A stretch of DNA of 64,000 nt from assembly GCF_023534745.1 (NCBI RefSeq), contig NZ_JAMHJQ010000004.1:385608-449607 (forward strand). The letters are read 5' to 3'. Positions 28,783 to 38,633 of the stretch are shown one piece after another (within the stretch, counting starts at the first letter, position 1; each line of letters starts with the position of its first letter). The notes under the pieces are model-generated. The model was given only the letters and a program-made list of their open reading frames with translations. It searched no databases and was not told where the DNA came from. This stretch comes from Streptomyces sp. 35G-GA-8. Its GTDB lineage: Bacteria > Actinomycetota > Actinomycetes > Streptomycetales > Streptomycetaceae. Both the position numbers and the translations under genes were made by a program.

Positions 28783-30195
28783 GTGACAAACCCGCCGAAT
28801 GTGCGCCCCGCGCCACCGTCGGCTCCGCAGCACGCGCCCGCGCGGCCGCCGATGCCACCGTCGGCTCCGCCGACCGGTCCGGTGCCCGCGCGGCGGGCGG
28901 CGTGGGCCGAGGCCTCGGAGCGGCTGCGCGCCGCCGCGACGACCGAGCCCGGCCGACTGCGGATCATCGGGGCCGCCCTGGCCCTGCTGGTCGTCGCGTT
29001 CGGGGCGGTGACGGCATGGGAGGCGTCGGACCGGTTCACCGCCGCCGACGACGTGGTGAACCGCAGTCAGCCGCTGAGCGTGGACGCGGCGGACATCTAC
29101 CGCTCGCTGGCCGACGCCGACACGGCCGCGGCGAGCGGCTTCCTGGCGGGCGCGCCGGAGCCCGCGGATGTGCGGAAGACGTACAGCACGGACATCACGA
29201 CCGCGTCCGGGCTGCTGATCACGGCCGCCACCCACACGGACGGGGCCAGCGAGTCGGGCCGTCAGATCGCCACGCTCAACGAGGGACTTCCCCGCTACAC
29301 CGGTCTGATCGAGCAGGCCCGCGCCTACAACCGGCAGGGACTGCCGCTGGGCGGCGCCTATCTGCGGTACGCGAACCAGCTGATGACGAACGAACTGCTG
29401 CCCGCCGCCGAGAAGCTGTACGCGGCGGAGACGGACCGGCTCGTGACGGACAACGACGACGCGCGGCTGTGGCCGTACGTGTCGACGGCGCTGGGAGCGG
29501 TGGCGTTCGGCGGCCTCTTCTGGGCGCAGCGGCGCAACTATCTGCGGACGAACAGGGTGTTCAACCACGGCCTGCTCGCCGCCACCGCCGCCTCCACTGT
29601 CCTGCTGCTCTGGCTGGCCGCCGCGCAGACCGTGGCCCGCTCGGAGCTGGACAACGCGCAGACGCACGGCCAGGCGTCGCTCAAGGTCCTCAACGACGCG
29701 CGGATCAACTCGCTCAAGGCCCGCGCGAATGAGAACCTCACACTGGTCGCGAGGGGCGCCGTCCTCAACGAGGACAACAAGGACAAGTACGAGACGGACT
29801 ACAACACGGGCATGGACGAGCTCAGCGCCGCGCTCGGCAGGGCCAAGGGGCTCGCCGACAACAGCGAGGGGCGGGCACCGGTGGACGACGCGATCGCCTC
29901 GGTCTCCGAATGGCGCGGGCGCCACGCCCTGGCCAGCGCGGCCGACAAGACCGGTGACTACAAGACCGCGCTGGCGAAGGTGATCGGTACGGAGAACTCC
30001 ACCGGCGAGTCCTTCCGCCAGGTCGACTCGTCCCTGAAGCTGGCGATCGAGCTGGAGCAGAAGGAGTTCGACTCCTACGCCTCGGACGGTCTCGGCGCGC
30101 TGAACGGTCTGGCGATCGGGGCCGGCGCGCTGGCGCTGGTGGCCGCGGTGGGCGCGATCCTGGGGATCGGCCGCAGGCTCTCGGAGTACCGGTGA
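28783..30195 (+). CDS. glnX: GlnX-like membrane sensor protein
   Basis: A 470-aa membrane protein with a Pro-rich cytoplasmic N terminus and four transmembrane segments (about residues 61-80, 232-250, 263-283 and 436-462). Two large extracytoplasmic domains resembling helical sensor regions lie between them. The length and topology, and its place directly upstream of a glutamine-binding protein and PknG, match the mycobacterial and corynebacterial glnX-glnH-pknG order. In those hosts GlnX relays the amino acid signal from GlnH to PknG. GTG 28783 follows GGGGGAGG. The relay is inferred. Confidence 0.78.
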   Translation: MTNPPNVRPAPPSAPQHAPARPPMPPSAPPTGPVPARRAAWAEASERLRAAATTEPGRLRIIGAALALLVVAFGAVTAWEASDRFTAADDVVNRSQPLSVDAADIYRSLADADTAAASGFLAGAPEPADVRKTYSTDITTASGLLITAATHTDGASESGRQIATLNEGLPRYTGLIEQARAYNRQGLPLGGAYLRYANQLMTNELLPAAEKLYAAETDRLVTDNDDARLWPYVSTALGAVAFGGLFWAQRRNYLRTNRVFNHGLLAATAASTVLLLWLAAAQTVARSELDNAQTHGQASLKVLNDARINSLKARANENLTLVARGAVLNEDNKDKYETDYNTGMDELSAALGRAKGLADNSEGRAPVDDAIASVSEWRGRHALASAADKTGDYKTALAKVIGTENSTGESFRQVDSSLKLAIELEQKEFDSYASDGLGALNGLAIGAGALALVAAVGAILGIGRRLSEYR

Positions 30196-30212
30196 GAGGG
30201 GAAGGGGACGGG

Positions 30213-31271
30213 ATGACCTCGACGGACAGGCCGCGCCGGCTCCGCGGACCCGGCCCGTTCCGCGGGCTCCGTGGCTGGGGCGGTGTCTCGGCCATGGCGG
30301 GCGCCTGTGTGCTGACGGCCGTGATCACCCTGCTGCCACTGGCCCATACGACCTCGGAGGGGCTGGAGAGCTCCGAGCAGCGCACCTCCACGGCCCTGCC
30401 GGCGAAGGCCGACGACTGCCCGTCCCCGGAGGCCAGTCTCCGGCCCGTCAATAACAACAACGCCCCGGGCGTCAAGGCGATCAGAGACCGTAAGGGTGAT
30501 GACAGGAAGCTGATCGTCGGAGTCGATCAGAACAGCTACCGCTGGGGCGCCCGCAACCCGGACACCGGCGATCTGGAGGGCTTCGACATCGATCTCGCGA
30601 AGGCCATAGCGGCGGACATACTGGGCAGTCCGGACGCCATCGTCTTCCGTACCATCCCCACCAACCAGCGAACCGAGGCGCTGAAGAGTGGCACGGTGGA
30701 CCTCGTCGTCCGGACGATGACGATCACCTGTGACCGGCTCAAGGACGTCTCCTTCTCCACCGCCTACTTCCAGACGGGCCAGCAGATACTGGTCCCCAAG
30801 GGGTCGACCATCACGGGGTACGACGAGTCACTGGCCGGGAAGCGGGTCTGCACGGCCGAGGGTTCGATCGCGAACGAGACGCTGAAGAGCGAGTCGTTCG
30901 GCGCGATATTCGAGGACGAGAATGAGGGGAAGCCTTCGGACAAGGATCAGTTGACGGTGCCCAACCAGCTCGACTGTCTGGTCCGGCTCCAGTTGGACGA
31001 GGTCGACGCCCTGATGACGGACAACGCACTCGCGGCGGGCCAGGCGGCCCAGGACCCGGCCGTCGAGCTGCGCGGGAAGCCGCTCAAGCCGGAGTACTAC
31101 GGTGTCGCGGCCAAGCGTGGCAACGACGACCTGGTGCGCCGGGTGAACCACGTGCTGGAGGAGTACCGCGCGGGCGGGCCCGAAAGCCCCTGGATGAAGT
31201 CGTACGAGCGGTGGCTGGCGGCGGGGCTGCCGGGCATCACGAAACCGCCCACGGCCACGTATAAGGACTAG
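30213..31271 (+). CDS. glnH: GlnH-like periplasmic amino acid-binding protein
   Basis: A 352-aa solute-binding protein of family 3. The N-terminal segment (about 23-45) is a hydrophobic anchor without a convincing lipobox Cys. The binding domain (about 95-345) has IDLAKAIAADI, MTITCDRLKDVSFS and YFQTGQQILVP. In mycobacteria GlnH senses aspartate and glutamate at the cell surface and feeds PknG through GlnX. ATG 30213 is chosen for the strong GGGGACGGG upstream. GTG 30192, overlapping the glnX stop, is possible as an alternative. Confidence 0.8.
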   Translation: MTSTDRPRRLRGPGPFRGLRGWGGVSAMAGACVLTAVITLLPLAHTTSEGLESSEQRTSTALPAKADDCPSPEASLRPVNNNNAPGVKAIRDRKGDDRKLIVGVDQNSYRWGARNPDTGDLEGFDIDLAKAIAADILGSPDAIVFRTIPTNQRTEALKSGTVDLVVRTMTITCDRLKDVSFSTAYFQTGQQILVPKGSTITGYDESLAGKRVCTAEGSIANETLKSESFGAIFEDENEGKPSDKDQLTVPNQLDCLVRLQLDEVDALMTDNALAAGQAAQDPAVELRGKPLKPEYYGVAAKRGNDDLVRRVNHVLEEYRAGGPESPWMKSYERWLAAGLPGITKPPTATYKD

Positions 31272-31356
31272 GCGGCCGGACACGCGGCGTGCCGGCCGGT
31301 GCGCCGGGCCGTTCCCCGCGCCGACAGGGCTGAAGAGACGAGCGGAGAGGTGAGCG

Positions 31357-32688
31357 ATGGGCGTCACGGGTTCCTTCCCCGACTCGACGGGGAGGCCACC
31401 GGGACCGGTGATGGACCGGGACGAGGTGGACCGCGCCCTGTCACGCCTCGAAGCGGAGTACGAGGCGATCGAGACCTCGCTGCTCGCCCTCCAGGACCAC
31501 GCGGGCCGCAGGCTCCTCGAAGGCGCCGAGCTGACCGGTGTCACCAAGGACCGCTGGGCCACCGCCGAGCTGTCGATCACCCTGCTCTGGACGTACTTCG
31601 ACAGCTACACCGCGGCGCTGAACGGAGCGCGTGAGGCGCGCGCCAGACGACGCTGGCCCAACCGCGACGATCTGCTGGAGCTGACGGAGACGCTGCGCGG
31701 CCGCGGTGTCGTGGTCGCGGGCGCCGCAGGAGCGCGGCCCGCCCCTCTCGGTGGTCCGGCCAGGCTCACCGAGCGCTTCACGCTCGCGGAGCTGGTGGCC
31801 AGGATGAACGAGCTGTACGCGTCGTCGCTGGACATGGTCGTGGCCGCGGACTCGGTGTGGTCCGCGCTGCCCGCGCGCATCGATCTGCTCGCCGCCGAGC
31901 TGCGGCGCACCCGCTCGCTCGCGCACTCCGTGGGCGTACGGCCCGGCGAGCATCCGGCCGGTGACGACCTGGAGTCGATCACTCAGGAACTGAGCATGCT
32001 GCGCGACCAGGTCGTCTCCGACCCGCTGGCGTTCTGGCGGCCCGCGCCCGGCAGTTCGGCCCCGGGCGGCGGCCGGCCCGACACCGAGCGCTACGACCGC
32101 GCGGCCCGCGCGCTGGAGGACGTACGGCGGGAGATCGAGGCGGTGCTGCGGGTGCGCCAGGACTCCGAGGAGCGGCTGATGCGGCTGCGGGACGTACTGT
32201 CGCGGGCGGACCGTACGCTCACCGAGGCCCGGTCGGCGCGCGGCGAGGTGCTGGCGAAGATCGCCGCCTCCGAGGTGCCCGCCGTGAGCGGTCCGCCGAC
32301 GGCCCTTCAGGAGCGGCTCTCGACCGCCGCCGAGTACCGCAGACACGCCCAGTGGCACCGGCTCTCACCGCTCCTGGAGTCGCTGGAGCGGGACGCCGAG
32401 GACGAACTGCTGAGGGCCCGCGAGTCGTTGACCGCGGTCACGGCGCCGCTCGCGGTCCGCGCGGAGCTGCGCGGCCGGCTGGACGCGTACAAGGCGAAGG
32501 TCGCCCGGCACGGACTGGCCGAGGACCCGGTCCTGATCGAGCGGTACGACGCGGCGCGCCGGATGCTGTGGAGCGCGCCCTGCGATCTGCGCGTGGCGGA
32601 GGAGGCGGTGCTGCGCTATCAGCGGGCGGCGGCGGATGTGCTGGTCCCCGGCGGGCCCGGCCCCGCCGACCGCCGGGGGGACACATGA
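31357..32688 (+). CDS. Coiled-coil protein of the PknG locus, unknown function
   Basis: A 443-aa soluble protein without transmembrane segments. Long Glu/Arg/Ala-rich stretches predict helical bundles: about residues 25-75 (MDRDEVDRALSRLEAEYEAI), 240-310 and 340-430. No known motif is visible. It sits between glnH and pknG; the start is ATG 31357 with AGAGGTGAG upstream. A scaffold role in the signalling complex is a guess. Confidence 0.75.
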   Translation: MGVTGSFPDSTGRPPGPVMDRDEVDRALSRLEAEYEAIETSLLALQDHAGRRLLEGAELTGVTKDRWATAELSITLLWTYFDSYTAALNGAREARARRRWPNRDDLLELTETLRGRGVVVAGAAGARPAPLGGPARLTERFTLAELVARMNELYASSLDMVVAADSVWSALPARIDLLAAELRRTRSLAHSVGVRPGEHPAGDDLESITQELSMLRDQVVSDPLAFWRPAPGSSAPGGGRPDTERYDRAARALEDVRREIEAVLRVRQDSEERLMRLRDVLSRADRTLTEARSARGEVLAKIAASEVPAVSGPPTALQERLSTAAEYRRHAQWHRLSPLLESLERDAEDELLRARESLTAVTAPLAVRAELRGRLDAYKAKVARHGLAEDPVLIERYDAARRMLWSAPCDLRVAEEAVLRYQRAAADVLVPGGPGPADRRGDT

Positions 32689-32794
32689 GGGCGCCGCACG
32701 CGGTGGCGGGGATCACGGCCGGGGGACGGACGGCCGGGAGACGGACGACGGAGCGAGTCGCGGCAGAGATGCCGGCGGGCCAACGGGGGGACAG

Positions 32795-35518
32795 ATGAGC
32801 GGGACGAACGCATGCCAGCGCCCCGGCTGCGAGGGTTCCTACGAGGACATGGGCGGCGGTGAGCTGTACTGCGACACCTGCGGTCTGGCGCCCGTCGTCT
32901 CGCCCAACGGATCGCTGTCCTCGCCGCCCACCGGCATCACGGGCGGCGGACGGAGCAGCGGTTCCGGGCGTGGCGCGTCCGGGCGCTCCTCGTCCGGCTC
33001 CTCCGCGCGGACCTCCTCGCGCGGCTCCTCGCGCTCCTCGACGTCTCGGCGCTCGGTCTCAGGACGGCTCTCGCGCACCCTGTCGGGGCGGCTGTCGACC
33101 CAGTCGGTGTCGGTACGCAGCTCCGGCTCGTCGACGGCCGCCTCTGGCCGTAACCGCCTCGGCGCGGGCCTCGTCTCCGTACCGGACGTACCGCGTCCGG
33201 ACCCGCGCTCCGCGGTGATGGAGCACCCGGAAGTGCCCGAGCGCAAGCGGTTCTGCTCACGCTCGGACTGCGGGGCGCCGGTGGGCCGTGCGCGGGGGGA
33301 CCGGCCGGGGCGTACGGAAGGGTTCTGCACCAAGTGCGGGCACCCGTACTCGTTCGTGCCGAAGCTGCACGAGGGCAATGTCGTGCACGGCCAGTACGAG
33401 GTGGTGGGGTGTCTGGCCCACGGCGGTCTGGGCTGGGTCTATCTCGCGATCGACCGCGCGGTCTCGAACCGCTGGGTGGTGCTCAAGGGCCTGCTGGACA
33501 CCGGCGACCAGGACGCCATGGAGGCCGCGATCTCCGAGCGCCGCTTCCTCGCGGAGATCGAGCACTCCAACATCGTCCGCATCTACAACTTCGTGGAACA
33601 TCTGGACCAGCGGACCGGCTCCATGGACGGCTACATAGTCATGGAGTACGTCGGCGGCAAGTCGCTCAAGGAGATCGCCAACGAGCGGCGCACGGCCGCG
33701 GGCAGGCGCGATCCGCTGCCGGTGGAGCAGGCCTGCGCGTACGGCATCGAGGCGCTGGAGGCGCTCGGCCATCTGCACAGCCGCAATCTGCTCTACTGCG
33801 ACTTCAAGGTGGACAACGCGATCCAGACCGAGGATCAGCTCAAGCTCATCGACATGGGCGCGGTCCGCAGGATGGACGACCACGAGTCGGCGATCTACGG
33901 CACCGTCGGCTACCAGGCGCCCGAGGTCGCGGAGCTCGGCCCGTCGGTGGCCTCCGACCTGTATACGGTCGCCCGCACGCTGGCGGTGCTGACCTTCGAC
34001 TTCCAGGGCTACACGAACGTGTTCGTGGACTCGCTCCCCGACCCGGACAACATCGAGGTCTTCCGGACGTACGAGTCCTTCTACCGGCTGCTGGTCCGCG
34101 CGACGGACCCGGACCCGGCGCGGCGCTTCTCGTCGGCGCAGGAGATGGCGGAGCAGCTGACGGGCGTGTTGCGGGAGGTGGTGGCGCTGCAGACGGGGCG
34201 TCCGCGTCCTTCGCTGTCCACGCTGTTCGGTCCCGAGCTGCGGGTCACGGACACTGAGCTGTTCGCGGAGCTGACCGAGGAGGTCTCACGGCTGGGGGTA
34301 CGCGCCGAACCGGCGCGGGGCGGTGGCCTGTTCGGGCGGCGCGCCCGAGCGGCGGGGACGGGCCCGGCTCTCCCGGGCGGCGACGGGACGGGAGCCGCGC
34401 CGGCCCTGGCGCCGGGGGCCGGTGGACTCGCCCCGGCGGCCCCGCCGTATCTGCCCTCGCCCCGCTCCGAGCCGGGTCCTGGCCAGATGGCTTCCGGTGC
34501 GGTGACTCCGGGCGGGATGGCTTCCGGTGCGCTCGCAATGGGCGCCGCGGGTTCGGGCGTGCCCCGGCTCGCGCCGCTCGACACCCGCGCGGTCGCGCTG
34601 GCCCTGCCCGTACCGCGAGTCGATCCGAACGACCCGAACGCCGGCTTCCTCGCGGGTCTGCTGGCCTCGGCACCCGCCGAGCTGATCACCGCGCTGGCCG
34701 CCGCCCCCGCCGACTCCCTGGAGCGCGGACTGCGCGAGCTGCGCGCCCGGCTGGAGATGGGTGAACTGAGCACGGCCGCCGAGTCGCTGGCCGCCCTGGA
34801 GGAGCGGCGTCCGGACGACTGGCGGGTGGTCTGGTACCGGGGAGTCGCCTCGCTCGCCACGGGCGACCACGAGACGGCGGCGCTCTCCTTCGACGCGATA
34901 TACGACGCGTTCCCCGGCGAACCGGCCCCGAAGCTGGCCCTGGGCGTCTGCGCCGAGGTGCTCGGCCAGCTGGACAACGCCGCCGAGTACTACCGCCTCG
35001 TCTGGACGACCGATCCGAGCTATGTCAGCGCGGCGTTCGGTCTCGCCCGGGTGCAGCTGGCCGCGGGTGACCGGGTCGGCGCCGTACGGTCCCTGGAGTC
35101 CGTGCCCGAGGCGTCGATCCACTACACGGCGGCGCGGGTCGCGGCCGTACGGGCCAGACTCCGGCAGCGTGGAGCGCCGACGGCCGCCGCCGGTCCCGGC
35201 CAGGAGGGGCCGCTGATCGACGATCTCACGGCGGCGGCCCATCAAGTGTCCGCGCTTCAGCAGTTCGGTCTGGACGCGGTACGGCGCGAGCAGTTGTCGA
35301 CGGAAGTACTGGGGACGGCCCTGGACTGGGTACTCTCCGGTAGTCCCGGCTCCCGTCCGGTGCGGGCCGTACTGCTCGGCAGTGAACTGGACGAGCGCGG
35401 GCTGCGTTTCGGACTGGAACGCTCGTACCGGGTGCTCGCCCGGCTCGCTCAGCGCGGCGAGGAGAGGATCGAACTGGTGGAACGGGCCAACCGTTTCCGC
35501 CCCCGGACGTGGGTGTGA
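32795..35518 (+). CDS. pknG: Serine/threonine protein kinase PknG
   Basis: A 907-aa soluble kinase. The N terminus has two Cys4 zinc-ribbon-like motifs: C7, C12, C26, C29, and a second set ending CTKCGH near residue 185. A Ser/Arg/Gly-rich linker separates them. The kinase domain starts near 196 (QYEVVGCLAHGGLGWVYLA). Catalytic Asp is in YCDFKVDN (about 333) and metal Asp in IDMGA (about 353), in place of the usual HRD and DFG. A C-terminal TPR region spans about 630-900. In relatives, PknG phosphorylates the FHA protein OdhI/GarA to control 2-oxoglutarate use. ATG 32795 is near GGGGGGAC. Confidence 0.93.
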   Translation: MSGTNACQRPGCEGSYEDMGGGELYCDTCGLAPVVSPNGSLSSPPTGITGGGRSSGSGRGASGRSSSGSSARTSSRGSSRSSTSRRSVSGRLSRTLSGRLSTQSVSVRSSGSSTAASGRNRLGAGLVSVPDVPRPDPRSAVMEHPEVPERKRFCSRSDCGAPVGRARGDRPGRTEGFCTKCGHPYSFVPKLHEGNVVHGQYEVVGCLAHGGLGWVYLAIDRAVSNRWVVLKGLLDTGDQDAMEAAISERRFLAEIEHSNIVRIYNFVEHLDQRTGSMDGYIVMEYVGGKSLKEIANERRTAAGRRDPLPVEQACAYGIEALEALGHLHSRNLLYCDFKVDNAIQTEDQLKLIDMGAVRRMDDHESAIYGTVGYQAPEVAELGPSVASDLYTVARTLAVLTFDFQGYTNVFVDSLPDPDNIEVFRTYESFYRLLVRATDPDPARRFSSAQEMAEQLTGVLREVVALQTGRPRPSLSTLFGPELRVTDTELFAELTEEVSRLGVRAEPARGGGLFGRRARAAGTGPALPGGDGTGAAPALAPGAGGLAPAAPPYLPSPRSEPGPGQMASGAVTPGGMASGALAMGAAGSGVPRLAPLDTRAVALALPVPRVDPNDPNAGFLAGLLASAPAELITALAAAPADSLERGLRELRARLEMGELSTAAESLAALEERRPDDWRVVWYRGVASLATGDHETAALSFDAIYDAFPGEPAPKLALGVCAEVLGQLDNAAEYYRLVWTTDPSYVSAAFGLARVQLAAGDRVGAVRSLESVPEASIHYTAARVAAVRARLRQRGAPTAAAGPGQEGPLIDDLTAAAHQVSALQQFGLDAVRREQLSTEVLGTALDWVLSGSPGSRPVRAVLLGSELDERGLRFGLERSYRVLARLAQRGEERIELVERANRFRPRTWV

Positions 35519-35521
35519 TTG

Positions 35522-37021
35522 ATGTCCCAGAAGCCCAAGTCGGCGCAGCTGCCGACCTGCCCCAGCTGCGAGGAGCCGCTGGAGTCCGGCGACCTGTTCT
35601 GCGGCGCGTGCGGTTACGACCTGTCGGTCGTGCCGCCGCGCCCGGACGACAGACCGACCCTCGTCATGAACGGCCTGGGACCGGCGGTCCCCGACACGCG
35701 CGCGCCCGACACGCCGGTGGCCGGCGCTCCGGTGGCCAGTGCTCCGGCGGCCGGTGCTCCGGCGGCCGGTGTGGAGTGGCCCACGGTCTCGGGGACCGAC
35801 AGCTCGGGCACACCGCCGCCGCAGCTGCCCGAGGAGTTGCCGGGACTGGAGTCGAGCGGCTCGCGGCTGCCCGCCCATCCAGGTGATTTCGAACTGCCCG
35901 CGCCCAGCGCCCTGATCCGTGACAGCTCGGCGCGCGACTACGCGGCCCCGGAGAGCACGCCCGCGGAGAACACGGCCCAGGAGAGCGCGGGCCCGGAGAG
36001 GGCCGGCTCCGAGAGCGCCGGCCCGGAGAGCACGCACGGGAAGGCCACCGACCCGCGCACCGCGGACCCCGGCGCGGCCCTCCCGGCCGGCGGCAAGCTC
36101 TGTGTCGCCTGCCGGGCCGGCCGGGTCGACACGGACGGCTACTGCGAGAACTGCGGCCACGCCCAGCCACGCGAACGTGACCATGTGGAGCAGGAGTTGG
36201 GCGCGGTGGCGGCGGTCAGCGACCGCGGCCTGCGGCATCACCGCAACGAGGACGCGTTCGCCGTGGCGTCCGCCGCCCTGCCGGACGGCTCCCCCGCCGT
36301 GGTCGCGGTCGTCTGCGACGGTGTGTCGTCCGCGACCCGCCCCGACGAGGCCTCGGCGGCGGCGGCGGGCGCGGCGAACGAGTCGCTGCTGGCCGCGCTG
36401 GAGCGCGGTACGCATCCCCAGCAGTCGATGCACGACGCGATCGTGGTCGCGGCCGAGGCGGTCAACGCCCTGGCCACGGCCCCGGGCGGGCGGGACCATG
36501 ACCCGCACCGCCACCAGAACGCCCCCGCGTGCACCATCGTCGGCGCGGTGGTCGCGAGCGGTCTGCTGGTCGTCGGCTGGGTCGGCGACAGCCGGGTCTA
36601 CTGGGTCCCCGACGACCGCGGCGGCCCGCCCGCCCGGCTCACCGAGGACGACTCCTGGGCCGCGCAGATGGTCGCGGCGGGGCTGATGAACGAGGCGGAG
36701 GCGTACGCGGACGCCCGCGCCCACGCCATCACCGGCTGGCTCGGCGCCGACGCGTACGAACTGGAGCCGCACACGGCGTCGTTCAAGCCGGACCGCCCCG
36801 GTGTGGTGGTGGTCTGCACGGACGGGCTGTGGAACTACGCGGAGGGCGCGGACGAGATGGCCAGGGCCCTGCCAGCCGACGCGGCGCGACGGCCGCTGCA
36901 CGCCGCCCAGGTACTGGTCGGACACGCGCTCGACGGTGGGGGCCACGACAACGTAACAGTGGCGGTGCTGCCGTTCGCCCTGCCGTCGCAAGGGGCAGGA
37001 TCCGCCTACAGCTCGACGTGA
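35522..37021 (+). CDS. PP2C-family protein phosphatase with zinc ribbons
   Basis: A 499-aa protein in tight succession to pknG (gap of three bases). N-terminal zinc ribbon CPSC (C13, C16) and CGAC (C27, C30). A second ribbon, CVAC then CENCGH, lies near 195-220. The linker between is Ala/Pro/Glu-rich with repeats of APVAGAP-like units. The PP2C domain (225-499) has metal Asp residues in RNEDAF, VCDGVSSAT, GDSRVYWV and GGHDNVTVAV. It is likely to counteract PknG. This pairing is inferred from gene order. Confidence 0.88.
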   Translation: MSQKPKSAQLPTCPSCEEPLESGDLFCGACGYDLSVVPPRPDDRPTLVMNGLGPAVPDTRAPDTPVAGAPVASAPAAGAPAAGVEWPTVSGTDSSGTPPPQLPEELPGLESSGSRLPAHPGDFELPAPSALIRDSSARDYAAPESTPAENTAQESAGPERAGSESAGPESTHGKATDPRTADPGAALPAGGKLCVACRAGRVDTDGYCENCGHAQPRERDHVEQELGAVAAVSDRGLRHHRNEDAFAVASAALPDGSPAVVAVVCDGVSSATRPDEASAAAAGAANESLLAALERGTHPQQSMHDAIVVAAEAVNALATAPGGRDHDPHRHQNAPACTIVGAVVASGLLVVGWVGDSRVYWVPDDRGGPPARLTEDDSWAAQMVAAGLMNEAEAYADARAHAITGWLGADAYELEPHTASFKPDRPGVVVVCTDGLWNYAEGADEMARALPADAARRPLHAAQVLVGHALDGGGHDNVTVAVLPFALPSQGAGSAYSST

Positions 37022-37068
37022 GTCTTGTTTTCGGTCACGCATGCCCCGAAACAGACCAATCATGAACA

Positions 37069-37101
37069 ATCACTGACCGATTACTGACCAATCGCTGATC
37101 A
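37069..37101. repeat. Three 11-bp direct repeats upstream of the VWA gene
   Basis: ATCACTGACCG, ATTACTGACCA and ATCGCTGATCA follow one another without gap in an A/T-rich patch 70-100 bases before the VWA gene start. The 11-base period places each copy on the same DNA face. A regulator site is possible. Confidence 0.5.
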
Positions 37102-37171
37102 ACGGAAGACCTTTTACTGCCCCTTTCACTGACTTGTCTCTGCTGTGTGGAGCGTCAAGGAGCCGATACAG

Positions 37172-38533
37172 ATGGCGAACTTCTCCAAGTCGAACGTGCC
37201 GCGGTTCTCCGTCGACGTGTACCAGAACGAGTACCTGCCGGAAGGCGGGCGCGAGGTCAACGCGATCGTCACGGTCACCTCGACGGGCGGCGGCACCACC
37301 GGTGGAGTGCCCCTGACAGGAGCCTCGTCCACGCCCTCCGCCCTTCCCCGGCAGGGCCCGAACGCGGCCGTGGTGATCATGGTCGACTGTTCGGGGTCCA
37401 TGGACTACCCGCCGACGAAGATGCGCAACGCGCGCGACGCCACGGCCGCCGCCGTCGACACCCTGCGCGACGGCGTCGCCTTCGCGATCGTCGGCGGTAC
37501 GCATGTGGCCAAGGAGGTCTTCCCGGGCAACGGAAGACTCGCGATCGCCGACCGAGGAACCAGAGCCCAGGCCAAGGAGGCGCTGCGCCGGCTCAGCGCG
37601 GGCGGCGGTACGGCCATCGGCACCTGGCTGCGGCTGGCCGACCGGCTGCTGTCCACCGCCGATGTCGCGATCCGGCACGGCATCCTGCTCACCGACGGCC
37701 GTAACGAGCACGAGGCGCCGGAGGATCTGAGGGCCGCGCTCGACTCCTGCGCGGGCCGGTTCACCTGCGACGCCCGCGGGGTCGGCACGGACTGGGAGGT
37801 GAAGGAGGTCACGGCCATCGCCTCCGCGCTGCTCGGGACGGCCGATATCGTCGCCGACCCGGCGGGTCTGGCAGCGGACTTCACCAGCATGATGGAGAAC
37901 GCGATGGGCAAGGAGGTCGCGGATGTGGCGCTGCGGCTGTGGACACCTGTCGGCGTGGAGATCGCCTTCATCAAGCAGGTGGCGCCCACGGTCGAGGATC
38001 TGACCGGCCGCCGTACGGAGGCGGGGCCCCGGGCCGGGGACTATCCCACCGGTTCCTGGGGTGACGAATCGCGCGATTACCACGTGTGTGTACGGGTTCC
38101 GGAGGCCGGCATCGGCCAGGAGATGCTGGCCGCACGGGTCTCGCTGATCCTTCCCGCGCCGGGCGACGGAGCCCCCGAGGTGCTGTCCCAGGGGCTGGTA
38201 CGAGCGGTGTGGACGGATGACATGGCGGCCTCCACCTCGATAAACCCCCAGGTCGCGCACTACACGGGTCAAGCCGAACTGGCGCAAGTCATCCAACAGG
38301 GTCTGGACGCCCGCAAGTCGGGCGATTTCGACGACGCGACCGCGAAACTGGGACGCGCGGTGCAGCTCGCCGCCTCGTCGGGGAACGCCGATACCGCGAA
38401 ATTGCTTTCGAAGGTGGTGGACGTCGTCGATGCGGCGACAGGTACTGTGCGACTGAAGGCGAAGGTCGCGGACGCGGACGAGATGACCCTCGAAACGCGC
38501 TCCACCAAGACCGTTCGCGTCAAGAAGCAGTAG
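37172..38533 (+). CDS. VWA-domain protein of the PknG locus
   Basis: A 453-aa protein with a von Willebrand A domain. The MIDAS residues are at VDCSGSMD (D-x-S-x-S, near 71), GGTAIGTW and TDGRNEH, so metal binding should be intact. A C-terminal beta-rich part and a helical region with TPR-like character follow. It has no signal peptide. ATG 37172 lies nine bases after AAGGAG at 37157-37162. The partner is unknown; VWA proteins often act as assembly or regulatory subunits. Confidence 0.85.
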   Translation: MANFSKSNVPRFSVDVYQNEYLPEGGREVNAIVTVTSTGGGTTGGVPLTGASSTPSALPRQGPNAAVVIMVDCSGSMDYPPTKMRNARDATAAAVDTLRDGVAFAIVGGTHVAKEVFPGNGRLAIADRGTRAQAKEALRRLSAGGGTAIGTWLRLADRLLSTADVAIRHGILLTDGRNEHEAPEDLRAALDSCAGRFTCDARGVGTDWEVKEVTAIASALLGTADIVADPAGLAADFTSMMENAMGKEVADVALRLWTPVGVEIAFIKQVAPTVEDLTGRRTEAGPRAGDYPTGSWGDESRDYHVCVRVPEAGIGQEMLAARVSLILPAPGDGAPEVLSQGLVRAVWTDDMAASTSINPQVAHYTGQAELAQVIQQGLDARKSGDFDDATAKLGRAVQLAASSGNADTAKLLSKVVDVVDAATGTVRLKAKVADADEMTLETRSTKTVRVKKQ

Positions 38534-38633
38534 TAACCGCATCACCGCGTCACCGCGTAACGAAGAGTCCGCGGCCCGGAGACACAGAGAACAGCGGCCT
38601 GCGGGCCGAACGAGGAGAGGGGGAAGCGCCGAC

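Noticed and set aside
34286-37069. 927-residue minus-strand frame opposite pknG and the PP2C gene
   Set aside because: Shadow frame, rich in Arg and Gly with no fold.
38545-38565. ATCACCGCGTCACCGCGT repeats before the FHA gene
   Set aside because: Too short and GC-driven to support a site.
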